Below are positions 43,866 to 54,746 of a stretch of 64,000 nt of DNA, piece by piece. The first letter of the stretch is position 1. The number at the start of each line of letters is the position of its first letter. The DNA is taken from positions 18,176,372-18,240,371 of the forward strand of contig JAJEKV010000017.1 in assembly GCA_021234155.1 (NCBI GenBank), read 5' to 3'. This stretch comes from Isoetes taiwanensis. Its lineage: Eukaryota > Streptophyta > Lycopodiopsida > Isoetales > Isoetaceae. The notes beneath the pieces were generated by a model, which was given only the letters and a program-made list of their open reading frames with translations, ran no database searches and had not been told where the DNA came from. Both the position numbers and the translations under genes were made by a program.

Positions 43866-46292
43866 TCACGGGGAGTGAGGACGGGCACCATTATGGTACT
43901 GGCTGATGAGATCTTGGCGTGATTGAAGAACTTGAGGGGTGTTTTGGCCAAGGGCAGGATCAGCATCAATAAGAAAACGAGAGCGTACCATGTCTTCAAG
44001 TGCAGCGTGGGCGTCTGAAGAAATGTACTGACATTCCATGAGGAGACAGACAGGAGGGCTATCCCATCCCGTGGGGACCGTCTTGCTATCCAACAGAGCT
44101 TGTAACTGATTGTAACCAGCGAGGTGCTGCATATAAATTTGTGCATAGGGAAGATCTTCGGGATGTCCTAGATACTTCCTAATTTGTTGCAGCGCTTCCG
44201 CTTGCCAGAGAGATAAATGATTGGCAAGTTCCGGCATGTACTCCTGATGAAGAGTTTGGGTCTGAGCAGGATCCGCAAGATATGGATTGTTATCCTGAAG
44301 CACCCATTGCACGTGGGGTCACCCCGAAAAAGTCGGGGGCGTGGCCCATTTCCAAAGTTTTCCGTGTATCACCCGGTAGAAATCATGAAAGATGTAAGCC
44401 ATGGGCTGAACCACTCAAAGGTGAGAAAGTCGGATCGGCACAAACGGTGTATGAGATCAAAGACAACAAGGGCACAAAGACAACCCTTTGTCTTCAATGG
44501 AGAGTTCGCCAAATCCGAGAAAAATCAGCCTTTGCGCGATTGGGATATCCATGTGGCCATCAGCCGCGTGCCACTTTGAAAGGAAGAGGTGGCGCCGAAA
44601 AAGCAACCACATAATCATGATAGCGAGGAGGGAGCCGGGAAGTCAACCGGCATTCTCGGAAGAATTGTACCGAAAGGCCAAGTTTTGCTTGAGCCTCATC
44701 GCCAGATCGAATAGCTTGCCGCACTCGTTGTTCGAGATCACGGATCCGATTGTCCTTTTCGAAAGTAGCAGCGTGGATCGTCACGGACCCGCTTCGAGAA
44801 GGATTGACCGGGAGGAAGATTTCCCCGGTGTATTGAGACGAAAGCACGGCAATCTCCGCCATCTAGTATTTTTCGTTTCGCGCACCTCTCGTAGTTTCGA
44901 TCTTGAAGAGAGGTGAGCCGAGAGGTTCGTGTAGAAAGCCGAGTCAGCCAAGGAGGCTTAATTTGAGCGCCCCGGCTGAAAGATTCTGAACTTGAGTGCT
45001 GAAATTTTCACACGCCCGAAAGTACAAGGCATTGAGTTTAGCAATATCTTCGCCTTGGTACTCGTGAGAGAGCGGCTTTGGACTTGTTGTGCTCCAATAA
45101 AGTCTGAATTTCGACCGAGCCGAGCCCGCTGACCGGGCGAGTTGGCTGACTTGAGCTTGTGTACTTTTGAGATCTGCATGAGCCCTGTAAGAGAGCTTCA
45201 TGCTTGTTTTGAAGTTTGGCCTCCAAAGTTGCAACTTGGGCAGCTTGCAGCTTGAAGGTCGTGGTGTACCGCATCGAGGCCTCGAAAAGTGCTCATGTTG
45301 AACCCCGCCATAAGAGCCGCCTTGGGATTCTTGTAACTTAAGAGCAAAGCAGCTTGAGCATCCCGGCCGATATCGATACAACAACCGACGAGGGTGTTGT
45401 GGTGGTGGAGCCTGGCTGTTGCCCCGGGTGTGGGAGGTCCGGGAAAAATGGTGTGAAGTGGATGGTGTAGCGGAGGAAGAGACAAAGGACATGAGTGTGA
45501 CTGTGGGTCATGACCCAGGGGAAGACGCGTGATGTGCCAACTTGGTGATTGATTGGAAGGGAGCGCTGAGTGGAAGTATGAGAATTTGGTGGTGTGGGAG
45601 GGAAGTAATGACGGATGAGGGCTTGAAAGTGCCCTCCCACAGAAACTTCAGAAATGGAAGTGGTACCCCGAAGGCGGTCCATTTCTTGGAGAAGACGATA
45701 GAACATCATTTGGGGCCAATCTATGTGGTGTTTGGAGTGTGTAGCAGTAAGGACCAGGTTATAGAAAGGCTTATTGATATGGGTGTTCTTGATAGAATAC
45801 CCAAGGAATTTTCGCCACAGAAATTTAACAAAGGTCTCGTGAGGCTTGTCGATATTGGTCAGACGATGGACATTGGCATGATAAGTGTGCACCAAACTCG
45901 GTGACATCAATATCCCGTATAGTGCACCATGATACACAAGGAGTGTGCAAGGGAATATGAAATACCTCAGAAATCAAATGTTGAGTCAATGAAATAGTGG
46001 TGCCATCGACCACAAGTGGTGTAACCTTGCGGGTCGTTAACGATATTGGCGATGAACCGCCAGAATCGGGTCGATTTGGAGCTGGAAGTTCCATTTGAGA
46101 GAATTCGTAGTAAAGCTGGTGTCGTTCAAAGAACGCCTTTGTTGGGGCCAACAAGGGCTTCACCGGAAAGTGGGCGCCAAGAAAGATACTGTGATGCAAA
46201 AAAGGGCCGGATCCTTGGGAGCAAAAGAGCTTGAAGTGTAGAAAATCTTGGGGCAGCCATGGGAATGATTTATGAACGAAGAGAGGTGCCAA
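43866..46292 (-). pseudogene. Extra 3' coding region after integrase (aORF-like)
   Basis: About 2.4 kb between integrase and the 3' LTR, where Tat/Athila elements often carry an additional ORF. Long minus-strand frames replace one another. 46,292-45,825 has FFERHQLYYEFSQMELPAPN and TTISLTQHLISEVFHIPL; 45,937-45,338 has FVKFLWRKFLGYSIKNTHIN and HIDWPQMMFYRLLQEMDRLR. The pattern (defence of a core, then FY...L..THS) recalls the plant-mobile/putative plant transposon domain of such ORFs. Downstream are helical, Gln/Ala/Lys-rich pieces (KLQAAQVATLEAKLQNKHEA) and an end part, LSLWQAEALQQIRKYLGHPE to ARPHSP at 43,866. At least four frameshifts. No fusion-protein or membrane features were seen, so I do not call it env. 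Confidence 0.5.
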
Positions 46293-47198
46293 AGGCGGAA
46301 GACAAAGTCGAAAGCACGGAGGACTAAGGCGCAGAGGAACTAAAAGGTGTGTTTTAGGGGCTTAATAACCGAGGCTTAAGAGGTATGAAGAGTGCGTAAA
46401 CTCGAACCGTTGATGGTGCCAGTGTCAAAGGATGCGAAGAAGGGGATTGAGAGGCAAAAATTTGGCTAAGTCCCAAAAAACGTAAGGGAGAAGCAATGAA
46501 CGGTGAGGATGAGACGCGGAAAGAAAGATCGGATGTGACAGATGGCAAAGGACACCCATTAATGTTCGACGGGCGTGGAAAGAAGGAATGGCATTCAATG
46601 GGCAACTCAAGTGGGATATCATTTAAAAGGAATGTGTCGGAAGGTACCATGGCTAGATATGCTACGGGAGAACAGATTCTCATTTTAGAAACAAATTTTT
46701 GCATTGCAAACACGCTGGCGATTTGTGTGATTGGTCCACGCCGACAAGGAGTTCCTCGATTGGCTATATAAGACTAACCGAGAGAAACGAAGGCATCCGA
46801 TGATGGCGCCAAGATGGCTGCCTGGCCGGGCTTGAACGAAGATTGCACCATGCCCACTAACCGCCGAGTGGATCACTTGTAAGATGAATTGTTCGATCTC
46901 GGCGCTGCCACAACCGTGGCATTCGTGATGGATCGGTGGTGTGCGGGATGGCTGAACATCCCGACCAAGACCAACGGGATGGAGGTGGTTCTCGCGACCT
47001 TTTGGGATCCGGAGCAGAACCTCTACCATCTCCTCTCAAGATCACCCGCAAGCCCAACCCGAGTAGAGGGTTTTTCCTCTTAGGACTTAGTAGATAGGGC
47101 TCGAGCCCGTTTTTGTATATAGGCGGTGCCCATATGAAATAGCTGGGTCGCGCCACATTTTGTAAAAAATCTCCACTATAATATAATCTACCGCCTTT
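46293..47198. other. Spacer between integrase and the extra ORF of the inner element
   Basis: Only short frames on both strands with no domain. It may contain a splice acceptor or internal promoter for the extra ORF, but nothing distinctive was seen. Confidence 0.35.
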
Positions 47199-48354
47199 CT
47201 AGTCACTTTCTGTGGTGTTTGCTTCTTGAACTGTTTCTGTGTGTTGATGTTCACTTTCTGTGTGATGAAATGCTTTGAGACGAAAACCATTAACCAATGT
47301 AGGTAATGGAGTGCCATCTAATTCAGCTAGTTGGAAAACGCTTGGTCTAACCACTTGAACAATTTGATAAGGGCCAAGCCAACGAAACTTGAGTTTACCC
47401 GGAAAATTTTTGTACCTGGAATCATAAAGAAGAACCAAATCTCCTTCTTTGAATGTTTTTGTCTTCAAACGTTTGTCATGTAAAGATTTTTGCAACTGTT
47501 GTCCATGAAGAACACGAATATAAGCATCCCTTCGAAGTTCATCCAACTGTTCTAATTGATAGACCCGTTCTTTGAGAGCAGCTGGTGGATTATGAGCAGT
47601 AGCCAGTTGAAAACGGAGTGTGGGAAGGATATATTCAAATGGCATGAGAGCTTCCTGACCATAAACCAATTTAAAAGGAGTGTGACCCGTAGCAATCTTG
47701 AAACAAGTATTGTAGGCCCAAAGAACAGTAGGAAGTTTTGTCTGCCAATCCCGCGGGAAGCGCCACAAATTTTCTTGAGAATGGTGACCGTGAGTTTTGT
47801 TGGTGCTTTCCGCCAACCCATTGCCTTGAGGATAGTAAGGTGTGCTCTTGTGATGATGTATCGGGGAGATAATCCAGCTCCTTGATAGTATGATTGATGA
47901 AATGAACACCACGGCCACCACTCAGCCCGCGGGGTATTAATCGCGTGATAATTTGTTGATAGAGGACTCGAAATGCGCTTTGCAGCAGTTGTTGTCCGGA
48001 AGGGCACAAGCTTCCCATTTGGTGGCGTAGTCGGTGAGTACCGAGAATGTATCGCACGAAAGTGTGCCGCGCAGAGGATCTATAGGTCCCACAAAGTCCA
48101 TTCCCCATTTCTTTGAAGGGAAGTGGCGCGGCAACCGGCGTCAAGGGAAGAGCGCCACGCGGGCGTGGGGCCCCACCCGGCTGGCAAGCGCCACACGCGG
48201 GGCGTGGGCGTGAGCATCTTTGAAGAGCGAGGCCAATAATACCCGGCAAGAAGAAGGATTTTTGCGCGGCCGTGGTGTCACCATGAAAATGACCACCACC
48301 GGAGCCCTTGATGAGCTTCTCGAACAATGTCCGGAACTTCATGAGGTAGAACAC
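47199..48354 (-). pseudogene. Inner gypsy integrase
   Basis: The zinc-finger end is read in broken frames left of 48,354. The core follows: KKWGMDFVGPID and SVLTDYATKWEACALPDN (48,134-47,937) hold the first two catalytic Asp. After a frameshift, HHHKSTPYYPQGNGLAESTN holds the Glu (in AEST). The long C-terminal part (47,921-47,199) is intact: WAYNTCFKIATGHTPFKLVY, LHDKRLKTKTFKEGDLVLLY, KLKFRWLGPYQIV and ending TESD. No chromodomain, consistent with Tat/Athila rather than a chromovirus. Confidence 0.9.
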
Positions 48355-48552
48355 AGCCGTCGAAGGATGGTGTCCTTACCCTTTTGTAGAGATGTCCCAA
48401 GCAACCATGGTGTAGTCACGGACCTCTCGGAGAAATTGATGGCTTACTTCCGGATTGTCGCTTGGCGTGAGAGAGGCGTCTCATCTTTCGGTGGAAGAGC
48501 ACCGTGGAGGAGGTGGCGCGAAAATCATGGAACCAATGTGGTGTTGCCGTGA

Positions 48553-49801
48553 CTAAAAGAGTTGAGCATCGGGAAGGCGCCTCGAGACCCTGCTTGCGGG
48601 ATCATCCGTGTGGATCGTGAAAGATAATCCGAACAACATGAGATTTGCCGGCCTTATGAACGATTTCAAAAGGAGCAAATTCTTGGAGAAGAAGGACCCA
48701 ACGAGCAATGCGCCCGTATGGATTTGTTGATCAAATAGAGAAGTGCTTGGTGGTCCACAAAGAACTTGATTTGGCTGCCAAAAGGTAATGACGGAAGCGT
48801 TGGACACGTAAAATGAGACCCAAAGCTTCACGCCCGTGGCGAGAATAGTTAATTTCGCCAGAATTGAGTTTTCTACCGGGCGAAGCGATTTGGTTTATCG
48901 AGCGTGCGCATCATATTCTTGAGAAAGAACAGCTCCAATAGCAAACGCCGAGACATCGACATGAGCGTGAAAGGGCTTGTCCCATTGAGGAGGAACAAGA
49001 ACCGGTGCACGAGTAAGCAAAAAGCTTCAAGTTGTTGAAAGCGGCGTCCGCCTGGGAATTCCAAGCCCGTGGATTCATCACCCGTGAGTTTATGAATGGG
49101 ATCTGCAATGGTGCGCGGTCCGGTATGAAGGTGGAGTAATAATTGACCTTTCCCGGGAAAGAGCGTGTTTCTTTGATATTGGCTGGTGCTTGAGCCTTGA
49201 GCACACTGGCCCGATTTTGGCAGGATCGGTGGTGATTCCTGCTTTGTCGACAACATGGCCTAAATGTAACACCGGAAGTGACGAAAAAGGTGCATTTCTC
49301 GGGATTGAGACTAATGCGGACTCATCACATTTGGAAGACGAAGTTCCAATTTATCCAAATGGTCAGCCATGGAATCAGAGGGCGGAGAAGTCATCTTGAA
49401 AAATTTGCAAGAAGGGATTTTCCTTCATGAAATCATGAAAGACCGGGAGCATGATGCGTTGAAATGTTGAAGGAGAGTTGGATAATCCAAAAGGAACCAC
49501 CTTGTAGGCAAAAGTGACTTCACGGGTGGTGAAAGTGGTCTTGAGTTGATCAGATTCTTTGATGGAGATCTGATTGTAGCCGAAAAACCATCCATAAAGG
49601 AGTACATCTCATGGCCAGCCACTTCTTCCAGAACTTGGTCTGCGTGAAGGAAGTGGAAAATGATCACGCCCGTGGCCCGATTGAGTTTTCGATAGTCCAC
49701 ACACAGACGCGGATCTTACCATTGTGCTTAAGGGCAATGACGATGGGGCTCACCCATTCGAATGTTTGACCTCATAGATCAAACCTGCAGCAAGGAGTTT
49801 G
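48553..49801 (-). pseudogene. Inner gypsy reverse transcriptase and RNase H
   Basis: RT starts at 49,700 with MDYRKLNRATG and YSFMDGFSA. Reading shifted frames adds VPFGLSNSPSTFQRIMLPVF and LQIFQDDFSA, where the catalytic YxDD is FQDD. RNase H/tether pieces follow (LHLGHVVDKAGITTDPAKI, NARVMNPRAWNSQAD, HYLLAAKSS, GRIARWVLLLQEFAPFEI). Every 100-200 bp needs a new frame, so the copy is dead. Confidence 0.85.
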
Positions 49802-51444
49802 TCAATTTTTTGACGCGATCACACGGTAATTAGGGTTGAGCCCAGATCGCGCTGTTGCTACACCGGGTCGTGCATCAGATTTGGTAGGAATGGTAAGTTC
49901 CCCCAAGCTTTTGTTGATTCCCCGAAGATCTTTGTAACTCCAGGCGAAAATGTGTTTGAATTTTTTGAACAGCGTGACGGCCCTGTTACGATAAGGAGCC
50001 GGAAGGTTTGCAGCAATGCGGACAGGTTGATTGTTGCCAACGTCCACAATCTCCACTTCGGGAGTCTGAATATGGGGTATGACTTCAGTATCCTGGACAA
50101 TGTGTGCAGGAGGTTGGAGCATAACCGGATGCGTGGCACTTTGCGTGGTGAAAAAGAGAGGTTGCTCAGTTTCATCTAGCAGTGGTTGCTTCATGACGGC
50201 GTGTACATCAACAGGAGTGGCAGGAGTGTCAGCATCTGAAAAGTGATCAACGCGTTGGATTCGATTGCAAGGAGCCAGGTAGGGGTCAAGCAAGGCAGCC
50301 ACAGCCTGGTCCTGATCAAGAGTCATTTCTCCCCAAGGATCAGCATATTCGGGGTAGGATGACAGAGGCAGACGCGCAGGTGGAGCCTGAACTTGATAAA
50401 TATTCTGAGCTTCTTCAGAATCAGTGTCTGAGAGAGAGGGTTCCGCATTGTCAACAGAAATGATCCTGCCTGTTTGCAAGTCCATGGTGGCATTGAGATG
50501 ACCATCAGTGATGACTAACTGGTCCGTGGCCCAGTAATGGATACTCTTTGCCTGGCGGAGAAAAGGTCTTCCCACCAGCATTTCATAGTCACCTGGATCT
50601 TCGCCAGCTTTCCAAACTCCAAATTCCATGGGAAAGCGGAGATCACCAATGTTGATGTGAAGAATAGGTGTGACGCCTTGAGGTCTCGTGATATGGCCAT
50701 TAGCCAATTTGATGTCATATGGGGCACGAAAGAGTTGTGTGATGCCCATTTGTTTGCGGAGTTTATCCGTGATGAGATTGACTGCACTACCTCCATCGAT
50801 TTGAACATGGTTGACTTGCTGATTTCCCACCGTGGCATGGACCGTGGGTGTAGAGGTAGCCACCGCCCCAACTAAAACAGTTGGGAGTGGTAACTGGTCC
50901 TTGAGAGCAGGACAGAGTTTTAAAATGGTTGCCAAGCTTAAAGGAATTTTGATCTTGGCAAGCTCCTCTTGGAGTTCGAGAGGTACATGAGAAAAAGGAT
51001 CTGCTTTGGTTCCATGTGCGGGAGTGCGTGGCGGGGAAGCAAAGAACTTTTTTTGAGTAAGTCAACCTCGGCTGCAATATTGGGATATGTCTGAGAGCGT
51101 GGAGGTTGAGATGTTGAAGGTGTATCTTGTCTTTGTTGAGCTCTAGTGGTGGCATGAACATTGGCCAATGTGCGGCCTTCAGCAGCTTGCATGAGATTCA
51201 AAATGCTTTGGCGAACTTTGGGCATGACATTTGGCATGAGCTTTTCCAAGTCAGGTGCAAAGTGAACCTTTTTTTCGTCCTCATGAGGAATGGTGTCAAC
51301 TGCAAAGGCAGGTTGCGTGTCCTTCTGAATAATAGTCAAGGGACGTGATGCCTTGGTCTGGCGTGAAACTAGACCAACCCAATTTGACGGCTGTACGGGA
51401 GGATTAAGTGCCTGAAAAATTTCCTCTTGGGCTTGTTGATCCAA
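49802..51444 (-). pseudogene. Inner gypsy protease and gag-pol linker
   Basis: The 377-codon frame 50,935-49,802 begins MATILKLCPALKDQLPLPTV and holds the aspartic protease site QIDGGSAVNLITDKLRKQMG. The DGG form is typical of Tat-like elements. It continues GDYEMLVGRPFLRQAKSIHY and ends in the RT approach HIFAWSYKDLRGINKSLGEL. The overlapping frame 51,444-50,938 (FAPDLEKLMPNVMPKVRQSI) links it to gag; the two are joined by a frameshift near 50,940. Confidence 0.85.
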
Positions 51445-53040
51445 AGTGAGGTTGATTTTTGGAGCTGGTTGATAGCGTGATTGCCGAGGCGCTCTTGGGG
51501 GCTTTTAAGAACTGGTCGCGGCGCGTGTTTGCCATTAGCAAGCCAGAGTTGGTAAGCCGTGAGGCGGACCGATGTGGTCTGATTTGTGCCAGGAAGCTGG
51601 ACCTGAACTTGTGGAAGTTGAGGACACGCCGTGGTGGTATGACCCCATTCTTGACAGTGATAACACTGAGCTTTAGAAGGATCAAAAGGAGGACGTTGGT
51701 TGGATCCCCGTGGTTGGTCCTGTTGCTGATAGAGTTGCGTGGGCTGCACCCAAGAGGTGGGCTGGCGATAGTGCGATTGTGGGTGAGGTGTGGTTTGCAC
51801 TTGATAAACCATTTTGTTGCGGAACGGTGTGGGATGAGTGCGAGTGCACTCTTCCGTGGCATGATTGCACATGTTGCATCGCTTGCAATGAGGCGGGCCA
51901 TTGGTGGAGTTGCACTCATTGGCCAAATGGCCTTGATATTTGCAAATATGGCACCGTGATTTGATCGCTACTGTGGATTAGCGTGTTGAGGCTGAACAGC
52001 CGTTTGTGGAACCATGACGGGTGGAATGAGCGGGAGCTCTTGAAGCCACGCCTCGGGAGGAAACATTGGCGAGTGATTGACAAGGTCGATAGCTTTGCTC
52101 CAAGGTTTTTGGACGCAGTATTCATCATGAGTCGAATAGCGGGAGGAAGTCCTTGGAGAAACCGGACCAAAATGCGGCTCTGTGTAGGGTACTCCTTGAG
52201 CTTACTTAGCGAGAATGTGAAGTCGATCCAAGAAAAATCCCGAGGCGCACTCTGTGGGCTCTTGTTGAAGTTCATTGAGTTCTTTGGAGATGAAGTTGAT
52301 CATCATCCGTGGTCCCAGTAATGAGAGAGAAAAGCAAAGGCGCATTTCGGACCGATCTTGTTTCCAATGGCTTTTTGTTGGACATGAGCCATTGATGAGG
52401 AGAGCCACGCTAAAGGTGGTGGAAAAGATGTGGAATTTCAGTTGAGGTTGCGCGTGACCATTTAGGACAGCTAGAGCCTCAAATTCTTCCATGTGGGCCC
52501 GAGCACTTTGGTCTAACGGTTTGCCTTCGTGTTGCCAAAGGTGGGATAAGTCGATTCGAGTCTGAAAGGTAGATGTGAAAGTCTTGGGGCTGGGCCGACA
52601 GAACGAAGATAGTGAGGATATTGAGGTTGAGGTGGATGTGGTATTGTGCCCGACGGACCCTCGGCGAGGGGTGATCGCGGTTGAGAAACCGGTAGCCGAG
52701 CGTTGGTTTTGAGATCCGTGAAGGTTGTAAAATGTGAAGAGCAAAGGGGAAACGTAGGGAAAGGATATTCCCCGGTAGGCGCCAAAGGAGACATGTGGAT
52801 AGCCGTGCCCACCCGGGAGATGATGGTTGTGAAGGAAGAGGCGTATGGCCCAAGAATGATGGATGTAGGCATGTTGAGGGGTGTGAAAGTACGGTTGAGA
52901 AGGTTGAGCGGGTAAGGCTCCCGATAGTGATGAGGGGACCTGAGGTTGTGAGCAATGTTTGCACGCTTGGGGCGGGAACTGGGGACGAGACCGACACGAG
53001 GGGTGGGTGGCGCGGACCGAGCCCTAGGACCAAGATGGCC
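51369..53040 (-). pseudogene. Inner gypsy gag
   Basis: Two zinc knuckles are seen: HCKRCNMCNHATEEC (51,926 on) and C-YH-C-QEWG-H-TTTA-C near 51,650, the latter a perfect CCHC. Upstream, broken frames give the gag capsid pattern (FHIFSTTFSVALL, KAIGNKIGPKCAFAF, EYPTQSRILVRFLQGLPPAI). A Pro/Ser-rich N-terminus lies at 53,033-52,700. At least four frameshifts. Confidence 0.8.
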
Positions 53041-53185
53041 TCCCTATGTCATAAGCAGATCCATACATGTCGCTAACAGTTTCGACGCCGATGGCGCCCA
53101 AGCAAGATGCCGTCTCGAGAAAGGAGTTCTTTCGGGCGTGAAATTACAGACGGAACATGGCGGCATGTAAGAAAGTAGGAGAAAA

Positions 53186-53203
53186 TCAGACCCGGCGGCG
53201 CGG
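53186..53203 (-). other. Candidate primer binding site of the inner element
   Basis: Minus-strand CCGCGCCGCCGGGTCTGA directly follows LTR C. It resembles the tRNA-Asp-type site TGGCGCCG...GCCGGG of Tat/Athila elements with 3 bases missing and mismatches at the first positions; not secure. Confidence 0.4.
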
Positions 53204-53787
53204 TGTTTGGGGTCCGGGTTCGGGAACTCCTGGAAGACACCCTCTGTGAGGACCCGTGGATCTAACAGGGAGAGTCCGGGGACTATGTCACGCGGGATTT
53301 CTTTGAAAGAGAAGAAAAAGAAGAAAAAACAGAACAAATGAGAGAAAGATGATAAGCTTCCTTGATATCAATGATGAAAATACATGAGCTCTCGCATAAT
53401 AGAGAGAAAATGAAGGAGACAAGACTCAAAACTCATCTAAAACTTATGAGCTAACTCTACTCATATATATAGTACAATGGCCTTGGGCCCAATATAGACA
53501 CTCGGACCGATCTCGGTGCGACTCGGAAGGAGGCCTGATTTGCAGGAATGTTGGCGGTGCCTCTTGAAGTGCCTAGAATCACGCTGACGCTGACGCGGGC
53601 GGTGACAGGCCGTCACTTGTCTGAGCGGCGCCTCTTGTTGACAGCCAAAGGCTTTGACTGCGTGGCCTGCTGCTTAGTCTTCTGCGGAGCCTTGGATGTC
53701 TGACCCGTGGTTGACTGAGGATCCTTGAGCTTGACCTGGTCTGACGTATGCATGAATAGTCCTGTACCAGGAGGCACAGGACTAACA
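53204..53787 (-). repeat. LTR C of the inner gypsy element (5' LTR)
   Basis: 584 bp, plus-strand TGTTTGGGGTCC ... GGACTAACA, followed by TSD CTCTT. Confidence 0.94.
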
Positions 53788-53792
53788 CTCTT

Positions 53793-54733
53793 CCTGTTGC
53801 TGGGGTTGCTCCTGTTGCCGAGGTTGCTCTTGCTACTTGCTCTTCAACTCCAGAAGCAGACGCCACGATTTTAATTTTCCCCCGAGCCTTGCGATCATTC
53901 ACCTGAAGTGCTAAGTCATTGCTCCTCCACGAGTGAAACGATTCGTCTGAAGAGCTTGAGTGGCTAAGTTCGTCGTATGGCCTAGATCGCAGCGCCTCAA
54001 GAATTTGCTTGTCGCCCCCACCATGAGTGCTTCAAACGTTCTGGCAAGCTGGAGCTTCCAACCTTCCTAGCTACTAGTTTGGTTCTCCCAACAACTTAGC
54101 TTCCTTGATGGTGGCCTCTTCGAGCGATCTTGCCTCTATCAATGGTCGACTATGTCTATTCACGGCTCCTTTGGATCGATCTCGTCGGTTGTTCGTTCGG
54201 TGGACACTCTTATGGCAGCTTCAGAGATTAGCTTATAATTCGCCTTACAAGGGTAAAAGGAAGGTTCAAGCTACTATCTGGGAACTTCTAAGGTGTAGAG
54301 GTGCTTCTCTAGATTTAATATCTACTTTTCTTAAGAGTAATTTTATTATAACTATGGGTTATTAATTAAGGTACTTTGCCTAATCACTGAACTATTTCTC
54401 AAAATTTCCTAATTCCTTTTGGGCCAAGTAGTGGTCATTTCACGCCGTTTTCTTTCAAGCTTTCTTTTGAGCGATTTCTCATTCAATTTTTGCTTGAAAG
54501 GCACGGTTCATGAACAACTTGAGCTCAATTTTACTAGAAGGTTTCTTTTGACTATATTATTTCTACCACTTAGACTATACTTAATCTAATTTACGACCCC
54601 ACTAATGGGAAAAAAATTTCTCCCACATTTCGCGGTTCAAGACTGGAATTCTCATTCCATTCCTTAGCTAGGCCAGTTAGTCAACCTATTCAGGGATATG
54701 GTCAGGGCTAGCTCTTGGTCAACCAAGAACATT
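53793..54733. other. Outer gypsy leader region
   Basis: Lies between the inner element and the outer primer site. It holds the GCTCTTCCTGTTGCT-type repeat and a minus-strand start MNDRKARGKIKIVASASG at 53,902, interrupted by the inner insertion. 53,950-54,733 shows no long minus-strand frame, as expected of an untranslated leader. Confidence 0.5.
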
Positions 54734-54745
54734 GCTCTGATACCA
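54734..54745 (-). other. Primer binding site (tRNA-iMet) of outer gypsy
   Basis: Minus-strand TGGTATCAGAGC, one base after the LTR end CGTCACA. Confidence 0.94.
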
Positions 54746-54746
54746 T

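Larger units (their letters stand above)
42610..53787 (-). mobile_element. Inner Ty3/gypsy (Tat/Athila-like) element with three LTRs
   Basis: Order on the plus strand: TSD CTCTT (42,605-42,609), LTR A, CTAG, LTR B, polypurine tract, extra 3' coding region, integrase, RNase H, RT, protease, gag, LTR C, TSD CTCTT (53,788-53,792). Coding is on the minus strand, so LTR C is the 5' LTR. The pre-insertion site reads cleanly as GCTCTTCCTGTTGCT. Three LTRs flanked by one target duplication is unusual. Coding frames have many breaks. Confidence 0.92.

Noticed and set aside
43866-46292. Envelope gene of an endogenous retrovirus
   Set aside because: Position fits, but no signal peptide, fusion peptide, transmembrane segment or glycoprotein pattern was seen.
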